64,000 nucleotides of DNA from Diphasiastrum complanatum (Eukaryota; Streptophyta; Lycopodiopsida; Lycopodiales; Lycopodiaceae), in NCBI GenBank assembly GCA_029204225.1, contig CM055101.1:60589340-60653339 (forward strand), read 5' to 3'. Numbering within the stretch: position 1 is the stretch's first letter; each line of letters starts with the position of its first letter. A program made the position numbers and the translations under genes. The notes under the pieces were generated by a model. It did no database searches. It saw only the letters and a program-made list of their open reading frames with translations, and was not told the DNA's origin. Below, one piece after another: positions 1-9,453 of this stretch.

Positions 1-445
1 GAATTAAGATTTAATTTCTTTTTTTACAGACTGAAATAAGCTTTGGAGGGCACGCGATTTTGTCCGCTACTGTATTGTGCTCTACCGCAATATTGACATG
101 TATACATGATATACTTAATCTGATACATTACATTGTTATGTGTTCAGATCTATGTTAATATTGCTATGCTTATCTTTCATTCTGTCTGATCTTTCTAGTT
201 GTTCTTATTGGTAATAGACGATTAACATTTAGTCTTGTCTTTCGCGAATCATTTGCGACTAATAATCAGTCGAGCACAGTCTAGCTCTTTGCAAATCATT
301 CGTGACATGTAATTTGTCTTGTTATTCACAACAAAGTATTCTTCTGACGCTTCATCTATTAATGTTTGGCTACGTAATCTAGAATGACTGTGATTTCTAT
401 CACTAAAGTTTTGTCATTCTGATAGGCATAGTCGTGCTTACAGAG
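1..445 (+). repeat. Diverged LTR fragment, opposite orientation to the LTR at 7136
   Basis: This stretch resembles the reverse complement of the LTR at 7136-7450. Shared blocks include the GTTTGGCTACGTAAT motif near 364 (its complement lies near 7275) and a CGCGATTT..TCCGCTA block near 54. I read it as an old LTR piece of the same Copia family in plus orientation. The homology fades after about 445, I see no primer binding site after it, and the window edge cuts its left side. Confidence 0.55.
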
Positions 446-1947
446 AGAGTCGTATAGTTCATTCCGCTGCGCATGAACATTTTCTGTTCAAGTTCGTTTC
501 TCATTCGCTTCTTGTTCGAGTTCGTTTCTCGTTCGTATTCGTCATTTATTCTCCCCCTCTCTCTCCAACACATAGTTGGGAATCCCGTCCAATTTGCTAC
601 TTTCACTCAAAATGGACTCTCCCATGTTTGTCATCGCAAAACTGCTTGAAACTTCTACCGTAGGCTAAAAGTAGTATGCCGAGGCCAACTGTGATGTCAG
701 AAGTTTAAAATAATGGCCTACACTTTTTCCCTTACCAGGCCACTCGCCGCTTTTCAACCAATTTGAAAGCCAAATCGACGTCGCCTTCTGAAATGCACTC
801 AATCGTCAACTCCCAACTACATGCCCAATGGAATGGTGAAATCACTTTTGGCGCACTCCGAACACTTTCTCCACTGCAATCACTCTGTTTTGTTGTACCG
901 TACTTGTAGGTACAGTCCGGGTGCCCTTCGTTTGGAGGTTATAGCCTTTCGTTTGGGTCAAAATGGACAAATGACCCAAAAATAGGGATTTTCCTTGTTT
1001 TTGAACTGTTTCTTCACCTTGAAGAAACTTCACACTTCACTTGTGAAGGGACCCAACTCCAATTTCAGTATGAAAATTTTTTAATGAAGCTGAAGGCCAA
1101 AATACACTTCAAGACCCTTCAAGACCTTTTCTACTTCATCCAATGGCCCACCACGATCTTGTGGTGCAGATTGTTCTCCGAACAATCCATCTCAACTGTC
1201 CATCCAATAGGAGTCCAATCCTATGGTCACATGTAGTCCTATGCGCCGAAACCCTTTCTTGCGGCCGTTATACACATTTTGACACTGAGTTGTTGCCCCC
1301 GTTCGTCACGCGCGAGCTCCACACTCCTCCCTGTCTACGACCGCGTCTCCCCAAGCTGATTTTTGCTTGATCAATCTCGTTTTGGGATCGATTTGAGCAC
1401 AATCTGAGGCCTGGAGCAGGGTTGTCCTTCTGATACCAAGTCTGTAGGGTGTTCAATCATGAAATTCCATGGAGAAACGATGATTTTAGCTCAACTTTAC
1501 AAAGTGGCTTTTTTCACCTTTTACCGCAAATCTGCTAGGTTAACTGTCTGCAGACAAATCTCTACATAAACCTCAGAATCTCTCCATGGCTGGTTGACAA
1601 TATAACTAGCTTTCTTATTGTCCTTACGGCATTCAAAACAGTGCACAAACAGCGAAGAAATCACCAGTTATGTGTAGAAAAGCGTAACCCCAAACCCGGT
1701 TTCAATTTTCAACTGGCTTCAAAATTGTCAAATTTTCACCAAATTTTTCACTGTCTGATGCTATGCACACGCTAATAATCTCTCTTTTGAGCTTGGCAAG
1801 CCTCTATAAACTAGAAACCGTGCACCAGTGCTTCTCTTTCCGTCTTCAACCCGCCGTAAACCCCAAACTCTCAGAAGACAGTTCTCTCGAAGCTCTCTTC
1901 AACGACGATGCTGTATTGTGTACACTCCCTGTACGGCTCTGATACCA
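446..1947. other. Non-coding stretch with LTR-retrotransposon debris
   Basis: I recognise no protein here. Two minus-strand primer-binding-site remnants are visible as plus-strand CTGATACCA at 1430-1438 and GGCTCTGATACCA at 1935-1947. The roughly 490 bp between them could be an LTR-like remnant, but its ends are not clear. A TATAAA at 1806-1811 followed by a pyrimidine-rich stretch could be a promoter of that remnant. The short open frames at 842-1033, 1143-1370 and 1268-1456 have no family signature. Confidence 0.4.
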
Positions 1948-2220
1948 ACTTAGAATTTGCTTCGAACAGGAACACAGATCATGCTACACAGTAACACAGA
2001 CAGAAAACACTCTCCACAGCAAGCTCACATAGCAACTGTATTTCTCAAAATGAAATTACACTGTACATATAGTTGTTCACTCAGGCAACCCACGCATGAC
2101 CCAGGTTGCTGTTGGCGGGACGCGTGTCCCGTCGACTTGCCTCGTGGCGAGGCCAACTGATCCTTATCAACTGATAGGACCCACAATATAGTAGCACATT
2201 GATTCTACTTTAGTTCCAAC
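1948..2220 (-). repeat. Copia-1 3' LTR
   Basis: It is the same length as the repeat at 5756-6028 and nearly the same sequence. Its inner end abuts the polypurine tract at about 2221-2235. Its outer end is followed on the minus strand by TTGGTATCAGAGCC, normally found only after a 5' LTR. Confidence 0.8.
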
Positions 2221-2275
2221 TCTCTCCCTTAAAGCAGAGTCTACTTTTTATATAGTCATATACATAGCTTTAAAG

Positions 2276-3080
2276 TCAACAAACTTTAAGTACATAAAGC
2301 TTTGATCTAAACTTATCAAACTTTTCACCAACAAGTGGCTTAGTGAAAATATCAACTAGTCGTTTTGCTGTACTACAATGAACAACATGAATTTCATGAC
2401 TCAGCAGCCTCTCACATATAAAGTGATATTGCATCTCAATGTGTTTGGTTCTCGCATGGAACACTGGATTCTTTGCTAGCTCAATGCCACTCTGACTGTC
2501 GCTATGTAAAGTTGTGGGATTTTCTGCTTCATGCCAACTTCTTCCAAGATTTGTCTCAACCATATAGCTTCTTCTGTGCACTACACATTGCCTTATACTC
2601 TGCTTCTGTGGTGGATAGAGCAATTGTACTTTGCTTCTTACTAGACCAAGAAAAGCAACTGCCACAAAGCTGGAATACATACCCTGTGGTGGATCTACGA
2701 TCATCATAGTCACCTCCCCAATTCGCATCCACATAGCCACACAACTCAGGTAAACTCTCATGCTTCCTGTAAATCAAGCCAAAATCTGAAGTGCCTTTCA
2801 CATAATGCAAAATGCGTTTAGCTGCCTTCCAATGCGTTTCCGTAGGTGCTGTCATAAACCGACTTACAATACCAACAACATAGCATATATCTGCTCTAGT
2901 CGTGGTAAGGTAAATCAAGCTCCCTACTAATTGCCTATACAGCGTAGCATCAAATGATTGTGACTCATCAAGCTTAGAAAGCTTTTTACTTGGTTCAATA
3001 GGAGTATTCACTAGTTTGCAATCCTGCAACCTAAACCTGTGCAACAATTCTTTGACATACTTCACCTGTGTTAAACCCAC
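2276..3080 (-). pseudogene. Copia-1 reverse transcriptase end and RNase H
   Basis: The minus-strand frame from 3080 opens with a truncated thumb region (KYVKELLHRF) and continues through the conserved Copia stretch [12 protein letters not shown] and TRADICYVVG. It then enters RNase H with the DDRRSTTGY motif and STTEAEYKA. A frameshift near 2560-2590 moves the rest (HSDSQSGIELAKNP, then DIFTKPLVGEKF) into another frame, which ends at 2276 just before the polypurine tract. About 50 residues between the YVDD block and this segment are deleted compared with related copies at 52795-52905. It cannot give a working enzyme. I am sure of the family; the exact frameshift position is approximate. Confidence 0.8.
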
Positions 3081-4138
3081 TTCTTCATGTCTATCATCTC
3101 TTGATTATTTCCCTTAATAATCAAGTCATCAACATAAAGAGCAATCAAAGCAACCATACCATCAAAGCATAAGACATATAGATTTGGATCAGAATGTGTT
3201 CTCACCATCCCCTTTGAACGAAAGTAGGCATCACTCCTGCTATACCACACACGTGGTGCCTGTTTAAGACCATAAAGTGATTTCTTCAAGCGACATACTT
3301 TATTTTCCTGTCCCTTTGATACAAAGCCTTTAGGTTGATCCATGAACACCTCTTCTTCTAACTCACCATTTAGAAAAGCAGATATCACATCCATCTGATG
3401 CAAAGGCCAACCAAAATGTGAAGCTAAAGCAACAATTAGACATAGAGTATTCCACTTACATACTGGCGCAAAGGTCTCCTCATAGTCAATGTGTTTACTT
3501 TGTGCATACCCTTTGATCACCAATCTTGCCTTGTGCTTTGCTATACTTCCATCTGCATGGTACTTAGTCCTGTATACCCATTTGCAACCAATGGGTTTCT
3601 TGCCAACTGGTGGTTTTACTAAGTCCCATGTGCTATGTTTAGCAATTGACTCCATCTCCTCTCCCATGGCCTTGACCCAAATGTCATCATCCTTCGCTTC
3701 ACCATAAGTCAAAGGTTGAATAATGCTAGATAAGAGAGCGTAATTTGCTTCATACCTTTCAGGTTGTGTCTTCTCTCTTGTTGATCTTTGTAGCTCTCCA
3801 TGGCTAGATGATCCTGGAAAGTCATCCATGTCGCGGCTCTCCAACAATCCCTCAAACCACTTACGAAGCTTCTTGTCAGGTGATCGGCTTCCTGGTGAAA
3901 ATGTATCCCACGGTACATCCTTCTCCTTGCGTTTGTCACCTGCAACTTCAATTCTTCTTGCACCAAAAGGTTTGTCTCTACCTCTCCAACCTATCTGTAG
4001 AGGTTGAGTAGTAGTATCTTGAGATGTATCCTCATGTTCATCACTTGGAAGGTCAATGAATGGATCATCATCAGGAGGTATCCTCACTATACCATCTTTC
4101 CCACTGAATGTGTCTATCTTCTCAGCATCCTCGTCTTC
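3071..4138 (-). pseudogene. Copia-1 reverse transcriptase
   Basis: This is the Copia-type reverse transcriptase (RVT_2), which copies the element RNA into cDNA. Visible signatures are [54 protein letters not shown] and the catalytic YVDD in LYVDDLIIKGNNQEMID. A premature TAA at 4139-4141 separates it from the integrase, and a deletion just after the YVDD block fuses it out of frame to the next segment. The chemistry-critical motifs remain readable, so decay looks moderately recent. Confidence 0.85.
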
Positions 4139-4868
4139 TTACATCTTGGATTCATCAAAGATAACATCACGACTTACATGGATTTTGTTTTCCACTGGAT
4201 CAAAACATCTATAGCCCTTTACACGATCATCATATCCTAGGAATATACATTTGATAGCTTTCACATCAAGTTTACGTCTCTCTTCCTTAGGAATGTGTAC
4301 AAAGGCCTTACATCCAAAGATTCGCAAGTGGTTCACCTTTGGCTTCTTCTTTGTGAATGCTTCCTCAGGTGTTATCTCTGGTATGGCAATGGTAAGAGTT
4401 CTATTTTGAAGACAGACTGTCGTACTGCATGCTTTTGACCAAAAATCTTTTGGTAGTTTCATCTCAGCTAGCATAGATCTGGCACTTTCCACAATCGTAC
4501 GATTCTTGAGCTCAACTACACCATTGAGAGCAGGAGTATGAGCTTGCGTAAATTGTCTTTTAATCCCACATTGATCACAAAGATCATTGAAGTCATTAGA
4601 CTTGTACTCACCTCCACTATCTGATCTTAGGACTTTGATCTTCCTACCTGTCTGATTTTTGACCAATGCTTTGAAGCTCTTGAAATTGTCAAATGCATCC
4701 GATTTCTTCTTCAAGAAGTAGATCCACGTCTTACGTGACATATCATCAATAAAGGTCATGAACTAGAAGGCTTTACCTAAGGACATAATCCTCATAGGCC
4801 CGCATAAATCTGTGTGGATTAAATCCAGGATGTTCTTTGCTCTTGCAACACCACCTTTATTGAACTTC
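4139..4868 (-). pseudogene. Copia-1 integrase
   Basis: This is the retroviral-type integrase core (rve), which joins cDNA to chromosomal DNA. The HTDLCGP block lies just upstream of the open frame. The second catalytic Asp sits in LRSDSGGEY and the Glu in NGVVELKNRT, with 35 residues between them, the expected D-D-35-E spacing. Two in-frame stops break it: a TGA at about 4868 where related copies read Gln, and a TAG at about 4760 where the copy at 47911 reads Tyr. The C-terminal part (LRIFGCKAFVHIP, CIFLGYDD) is normal. The frame ends in a premature TAA at 4139. Confidence 0.83.
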
Positions 4869-4870
4869 TC

Positions 4871-5740
4871 TCAATGCTCCTTCCCATATACACATGATTC
4901 GCACATCAATTTCAAGTGGTCTTCTATAGTAGGCAATCTTGTCACCATCTCCAATTTTCTCATCAAACCGAGGCTTCCTAAGTTCAAGTGACCAAGCCTC
5001 TTATGCCACAACTCAGTTTGCGATGGAATGGACGAGACAAATCTATGTTGTCCCTTGATTGTAGCATTCAACCTGCACAATTTGGTATTGGGCTCCCTTA
5101 TTCTATCTGCAATAACTTTGAACTTTTGGTTCACATTCTTCACAAAGCAACGATCACGGGCAAATTCTACTTTCAACTTTTGATCAGTAATGACTCTAAC
5201 AGAAAGTAGATTTTTCCTCAAACTTGGTACGTAAAGTACCTCCCTGATCATCCTGATTTTGCCATCAGGTAGTTGGATTGAAATGGTGCCTATTCCCTTG
5301 ATCTTGCACACATCACCATTTGCTTGTGAAACAGACGTTCCATCATCCAATACTTTCAAGCTACTGAACCAATTCTTGTTACCTGTCATGTGTCTTGTGG
5401 CTCCCGAGTCAATATACCATGCTTGATCATCTTGATTAGATGATAATGCAGATATGAAGATGCTAGAGTCTTCAATCTCACCCTCATCGACAAGGTTACC
5501 TACTTGCTTTGGTTTCCCCTTGCCTTGTTCCGCCAGGAATTTGCGACATTCACTCTTCCAATGGCCCTTTTTACCACAATGGAAGCATTTGTCTTTCTTC
5601 TTGGTCTTATTGGAAGATCCCTCATCCTCCTGCAACTTGGAAAATTGCTATTTAGACTTCTTCTTGCCCTTGCCCTTGCCTTGTTTTTGGCATGTCGCAA
5701 GTACCTGATCGTCTGTATTTTGACGTCTAGCTTTCACCAT
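4871..5740 (-). pseudogene. Copia-1 gag tail, zinc knuckle and aspartic protease
   Basis: From the 5' LTR inward, only the C-terminal part of gag remains. A Lys-rich stretch is interrupted by a TAG near 5647 and followed by the CCHC zinc knuckle CFHCGKKGHWKSEC (CX2CX4HX4C). The aspartic protease active site follows as DSGATRHM. Then come the flap and the GAG-pre-integrase domain (ELWHKRLGHLNLGSL, CESCVYGK). The N-terminal ~200 residues of gag expected for Copia are missing because the truncated primer site at 5747 lies almost against the gag tail. The protease part is intact over 254 residues. Confidence 0.82.
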
Positions 5741-5755
5741 TTCTCGCTGATACCA

Positions 5756-6028
5756 ACTTAGAATTTGCTTCGAACAGGAACACAGATCATGCTACACAGT
5801 AACACAGACAGAAAACACTCTCCACAACAAGCTCACATAGCAACTATATTTCTCAAAATGAAATTACACTGTACATATAGTTGTTCACTCAGACAACCCA
5901 TGCATGACCCATGTTGCCATTGGCGGGACGCGTGTCTCGTCGACTTGCCTCGTGGCGAGGCCAACTGATCTTTATCAACTTATAGGACCCACAATATAGT
6001 AGCACAATGATTCTACTTTAATTCTAAC
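5756..6028 (-). repeat. Copia-1 5' LTR
   Basis: It pairs with 1948-2220 and has the same 273-bp length. Its outer end interrupts a second Copia gag at about 6030, so Copia-1 inserted into, or recombined with, that older element. Confidence 0.8.
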
Positions 6029-6033
6029 TGAAA

Positions 6034-6844
6034 CTGTATTTGCTTGTTGATCAGGTTGCTTGGTTGCATTCTTCGCTTGGAGAATTCGGCAATCCTTGAT
6101 CTCATGGTTATTGCGCTTGCAATAAACATCTTCTTCTTTGACTGTGGATCTGATGATTGTCCTTGACTTTGAGTCAGCTTCTGATTTGTTGCAGTCTTCT
6201 TGGAGGTTTTCTACTTCTGTCGCTTAGAGCTTTTGTTGACATATAGAGTATGAGAGGAGGAAGTAGACAAAGTGTCTTGACTTTTTCTATAGTCTTCTTG
6301 CAACAACACAATGATAACTCTAGTAAGAGTTAAATCTGAGTGTGTCGATATGATCATCACCCAGTTCTCATATGTAGAGGGCAAGCTTGAAAGCAATGTA
6401 ATAATTGCATCTTGATCGTCTATGACTGATCCGACAGCGACCATCTGTTGCAAGAGACTTAAACTGGTTAATGCGACTCTAAAGAAAATCACCATTAGGC
6501 ATCTTGAATGTAAAGAATTTCCTTCGTTGATGTAACTTAGTAGTTATGTCCCTCACTTCATGTAGTGAGTTCAGGATGTCCCAAACTTCTTTTAAAGTGT
6601 TGGCTTCAGCTATGTGTCCAATCTGTGTATATGATATATTGAGGATAATAAGCGCGAAAGCTTTACCATCCTTCGATTTCCACTTTGAGTCTTCTGTGTC
6701 GTCTTCAGGTTTTACTTCTATACCTGTAACAATATCCCATAACTCGTTGGCTATCAGCAAGGTCTTCATCTTAAATCTTAACAAATGATAATTGGATCCA
6801 TTCAGTTTGTCTGCGATAAGACCAACTTTACTTTGAGAATCCAT
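6034..6844 (-). pseudogene. Copia gag of a second family, cut by Copia-1
   Basis: The ATG at 6844 opens MDSQSKVGLIADKLNGSNYH, the typical start of Copia gag (DUF4219/UBN2). LWDIVTG, LKEVWDILNSL and RRKFFTFKMPNGD follow. A frameshift near 6480 shifts to the frame at 6495-6211 (MVAVGSVIDDQDAIITLLSSLPSTYENW). A degenerate zinc knuckle (YCKRNNHEIKDC, first Cys lost) is readable at about 6080-6120. The reading breaks off at the Copia-1 LTR, and I do not find its pol continuing on the far side of Copia-1. A related fragment is at 12907-13690. Confidence 0.8.
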
Positions 6845-7135
6845 CTTGAACTTAGTCTGTCGATTGTATCGATGACGCTAAGATGTAGTGATGCCAACAA
6901 TAGGAAATCAATTCTTTGATACTGAAAGGATGAAAGGAATTGAAGAATATGATATCAATCTGATGTCGTGAAAGATATCAAGTATAAGAGCTTTTCGCTC
7001 TGATATCGAATTAGTATTAGGCCCTGATAGAGATCACAAGTCTGATATCGTGAAGGTTCAAATAAAGAAGTAGTGATCTAGCACTGATACTATGATAGTA
7101 TATTCTAATATCAAATTAGAATGCTCTGATACCAT
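6845..7135 (-). promoter_or_regulatory. Leader and primer binding site of the second Copia family
   Basis: The plus-strand GCTCTGATACCA at 7124-7135 is the complement of the initiator-Met-tRNA primer site TGGTATCAGAGC, directly adjoining the LTR at 7136. The leader between it and gag holds several degenerate repeats of CTGATATCG, at about 6960-7120. Confidence 0.75.
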
Positions 7136-8290
7136 GTCGAAAATAGATGAGTAATAGAATGCGAAAACTTCCTACTTCCAATGCATGACTACGCCTATAA
7201 AAAATTGAACAAAACAGTAGTGATGGAAATCACGTCCAATCTTTAGCAACTAACTTTCACTAGATACTAAGTGATTACGTAGCCAAACATAAAGTATTGA
7301 ATTCTCAGACAATTTCTATCAGTTACAAAAGTAATACAGAGATGTTTGCATTCCGACATATACTGAACGCAATAAGAAATAGTATTGATTCAGAAAAACA
7401 AAATCAGATGCTAATGAGCGCAAAACAATAGCGGATAGAAATCGCGCACTCTAAGCTGTCTCTGAGTAACTGAGAATAAGTCTGATAAATAACAGCTTTG
7501 CTGATAAGCAATAGCGCAATAACAACTCTAAAATAAATCTCTAAAAGACTGAGCTAGAATGCTCAAGAGAGTTCAAGCTTGAAAGCTTGATAGAGAGCTA
7601 ACAACAATATTTTCTGATTGTGAACGATCTGCTTGATGAGAGCGCATGAAGCATCGTGTAATAACACTCAAATCTCTCACAATTCACAACATTGATTCAG
7701 GACTTGAAAAGAGATGTATGAACAGCTGATTTATACTAAGTGTTTAGGTCTTCAAATGCAACTGTCAGTTGGCTGGAGTCCGCTGGCATTCATCCAGTTT
7801 TTTCTCAGAAATAATTGCTGATAAGCGGCGACAATTGTCATAAACAATTTTCTGCATAAATGAACTAAAACTGTCACTCTGCATAAATGAACTAAAATTG
7901 CCACAGGCGATAGTATCGCAAAGCGACAGTGCCAGCTTTTGGAGAATGCGATAGTATCACAAAATCTCATGTCCCTAATATTGGGGTAGTCCCACATTTT
8001 GCCAAAGTCATTTGCTTAACGTTTGAGGCATTTTGAAAAATGCGAAAAGCGCGACTCTGCATTTTTACTCGTAATTCTTGACAAGCGACAGTGTCGCAAA
8101 AAGGCGAAAAAGGCGACACTGTAATTTTACACGAGATTCCTGACAGGCGACATTGTCGGGTTTCTAGAGAGAGAAAATACGACACTGTTGTCAAACTCCG
8201 TGTATTTCTGTAGACTGTGTAAAAACACTTGTAATTCCGCAGACTGTATAAGAACATGGAGAAATCCGCAGAACTAGATAAACAATGGAT
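7136..8290 (-). repeat. 5' LTR region of the second Copia family (outer end unresolved)
   Basis: On the minus strand the LTR ends in ..TCGACA directly before the primer site. A TATAAAT box is present on the minus strand at 7729-7735, about 590 bp from the LTR end, suggesting transcription starts near 7700. The part 7136-7450 is similar in inverted orientation to 1-445. Upstream U3-like sequence (7740-8290) has GCGACA-type short repeats at about 7915-8175. I could not fix the outer boundary. Confidence 0.5.
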
Positions 8291-9318
8291 GACGATTAAA
8301 ACCGATTAGTCGATTAGTACATAGAAAGTAGCTAAACTTTCGATGATGATATCTTGAGCTACAGTGCACCAAATTGCTGGGAGATGATAAAAAATCTAGT
8401 TGGAGGATTTATTGATAATGTACCTTTAGGATCTAAGAAAAGTACTCAAATATAGAGATAACCAATCGGGAAATCATTCTGTCTATGAGTGCTTAATGAG
8501 ATGGACATGTCAGATTGAGGATAATAATCCTTGGGATACAAATTGAAAGAGTAAAGAACTTTCTTAAATTTCACTTATGAGGACAAAAGCAATTTAAGAG
8601 TTGAAGAATGTTATGTCCATGTCCAATACCAAGGATTTGAAATAAATATTGACATGGGTATTGGGCCCTCTAGTACTCAATATTATTAACGATGCCTCAG
8701 CATTTCATTGAAGGCCATGTTTATAGTAGTTAATAATTTTGTGAGAACCTGGACACTCCAATAGTGAGACTTGGAGCAGTACATGGTGTGTCACGACTAA
8801 TATGCATGCAGATAGACTATCAATTTAGACCTAGAGTGAGACCAGTCAGTATGGACTCATGCACGGGGCTCTGTAGGCTATATACACAGGTGGAAATTGG
8901 CCCTCTTACTATTGCGAATTCCTTCTTTGGATTCTTGTCTCCTCTCTCTCTTTAGATATTCACATACTGTTCTTGCAAGCTTGATCTTTGAGAATCGTCT
9001 TAGTACGACCATACGAAAAAGTCTTAGCTCTATTTTCATGGAGAAGGCCCTTTATGTACTTTCATCTAAAAGTACATAACCTTTCAAGCAGAGGTTGTGT
9101 AAATTGCCAACTCTTAAGTACATATATGAGGATGTAGAGATCTTAGACACTAATTTCATCAAAGAGAAGGCCTTTGTGATTGGGCTGCTCCCCTTGATTT
9201 AGGGTGCAAGCCAAAATTCCTTAGGGCTGCTTGCTTGTCCTTAACTTTTCCTTTCTCCACAGAGTGTAAACGAATCGGCATAAAAGGAAAGGAAGAGCGA
9301 GAGAAGATCATAGCTATC
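8291..9318. other. Upstream region of EMC4
   Basis: No recognisable protein. It contains the presumed promoter and 5' UTR of EMC4. The last ~80 bases before the start codon are purine-rich and have no in-frame ATG. I could not identify a TATA box or transcription start with confidence. Confidence 0.35.
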
Positions 9319-9453
9319 ATGGATCGAGCAGCATCATCAGGAGGAGGAGGAAGTGGCCGAAAATGGGCCATTGAGTTTTCTGATTCCGGATCTCAGAGCC
9401 ATGCAGCATCTCTTCCCGATCCGCCTGGATTCTCACGCTCTTCTTCTGATCAG
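9319..9453 (+). CDS. EMC4: EMC4 exon 1 (codons 1-45)
   Basis: It starts at the first in-frame ATG (context ATCATGG, with G at +4). It encodes the Gly-rich cytosolic N terminus and ends ..SSSDQ in phase 0 at donor CAG/GTTGTT. The frame stays open beyond the donor for about 27 codons, so retention would give a short false protein. Confidence 0.92.

Larger units (their letters stand above)
1948..6028 (-). mobile_element. Copia-1: decayed Ty1/Copia retrotransposon
   Basis: The element has two 273-bp LTRs, 1948-2220 (3' LTR) and 5756-6028 (5' LTR), that match closely with scattered transitions. The primer binding site is truncated (plus-strand CTGATACCA at 5747-5755). The polypurine tract is next to the 3' LTR at about 2221-2235 (minus strand TTTAAGGGAGAGAG). 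Domain order on the minus strand is gag tail, protease, integrase, reverse transcriptase, RNase H, which is the Copia order. Almost all of gag is missing and the coding region has stops and frameshifts, so it is inactive. The LTRs do not end in TG..CA; their tips are inverted TTAGAAT-like. No target duplication is visible. The left LTR is also followed by an outer primer-binding-like site. Confidence 0.85.

Noticed and set aside
9235-9318. Upstream extension of EMC4 exon 1
   Set aside because: The open frame extends upstream but has no ATG before 9319, and plant EMC4 starts close to the GRKWA block.
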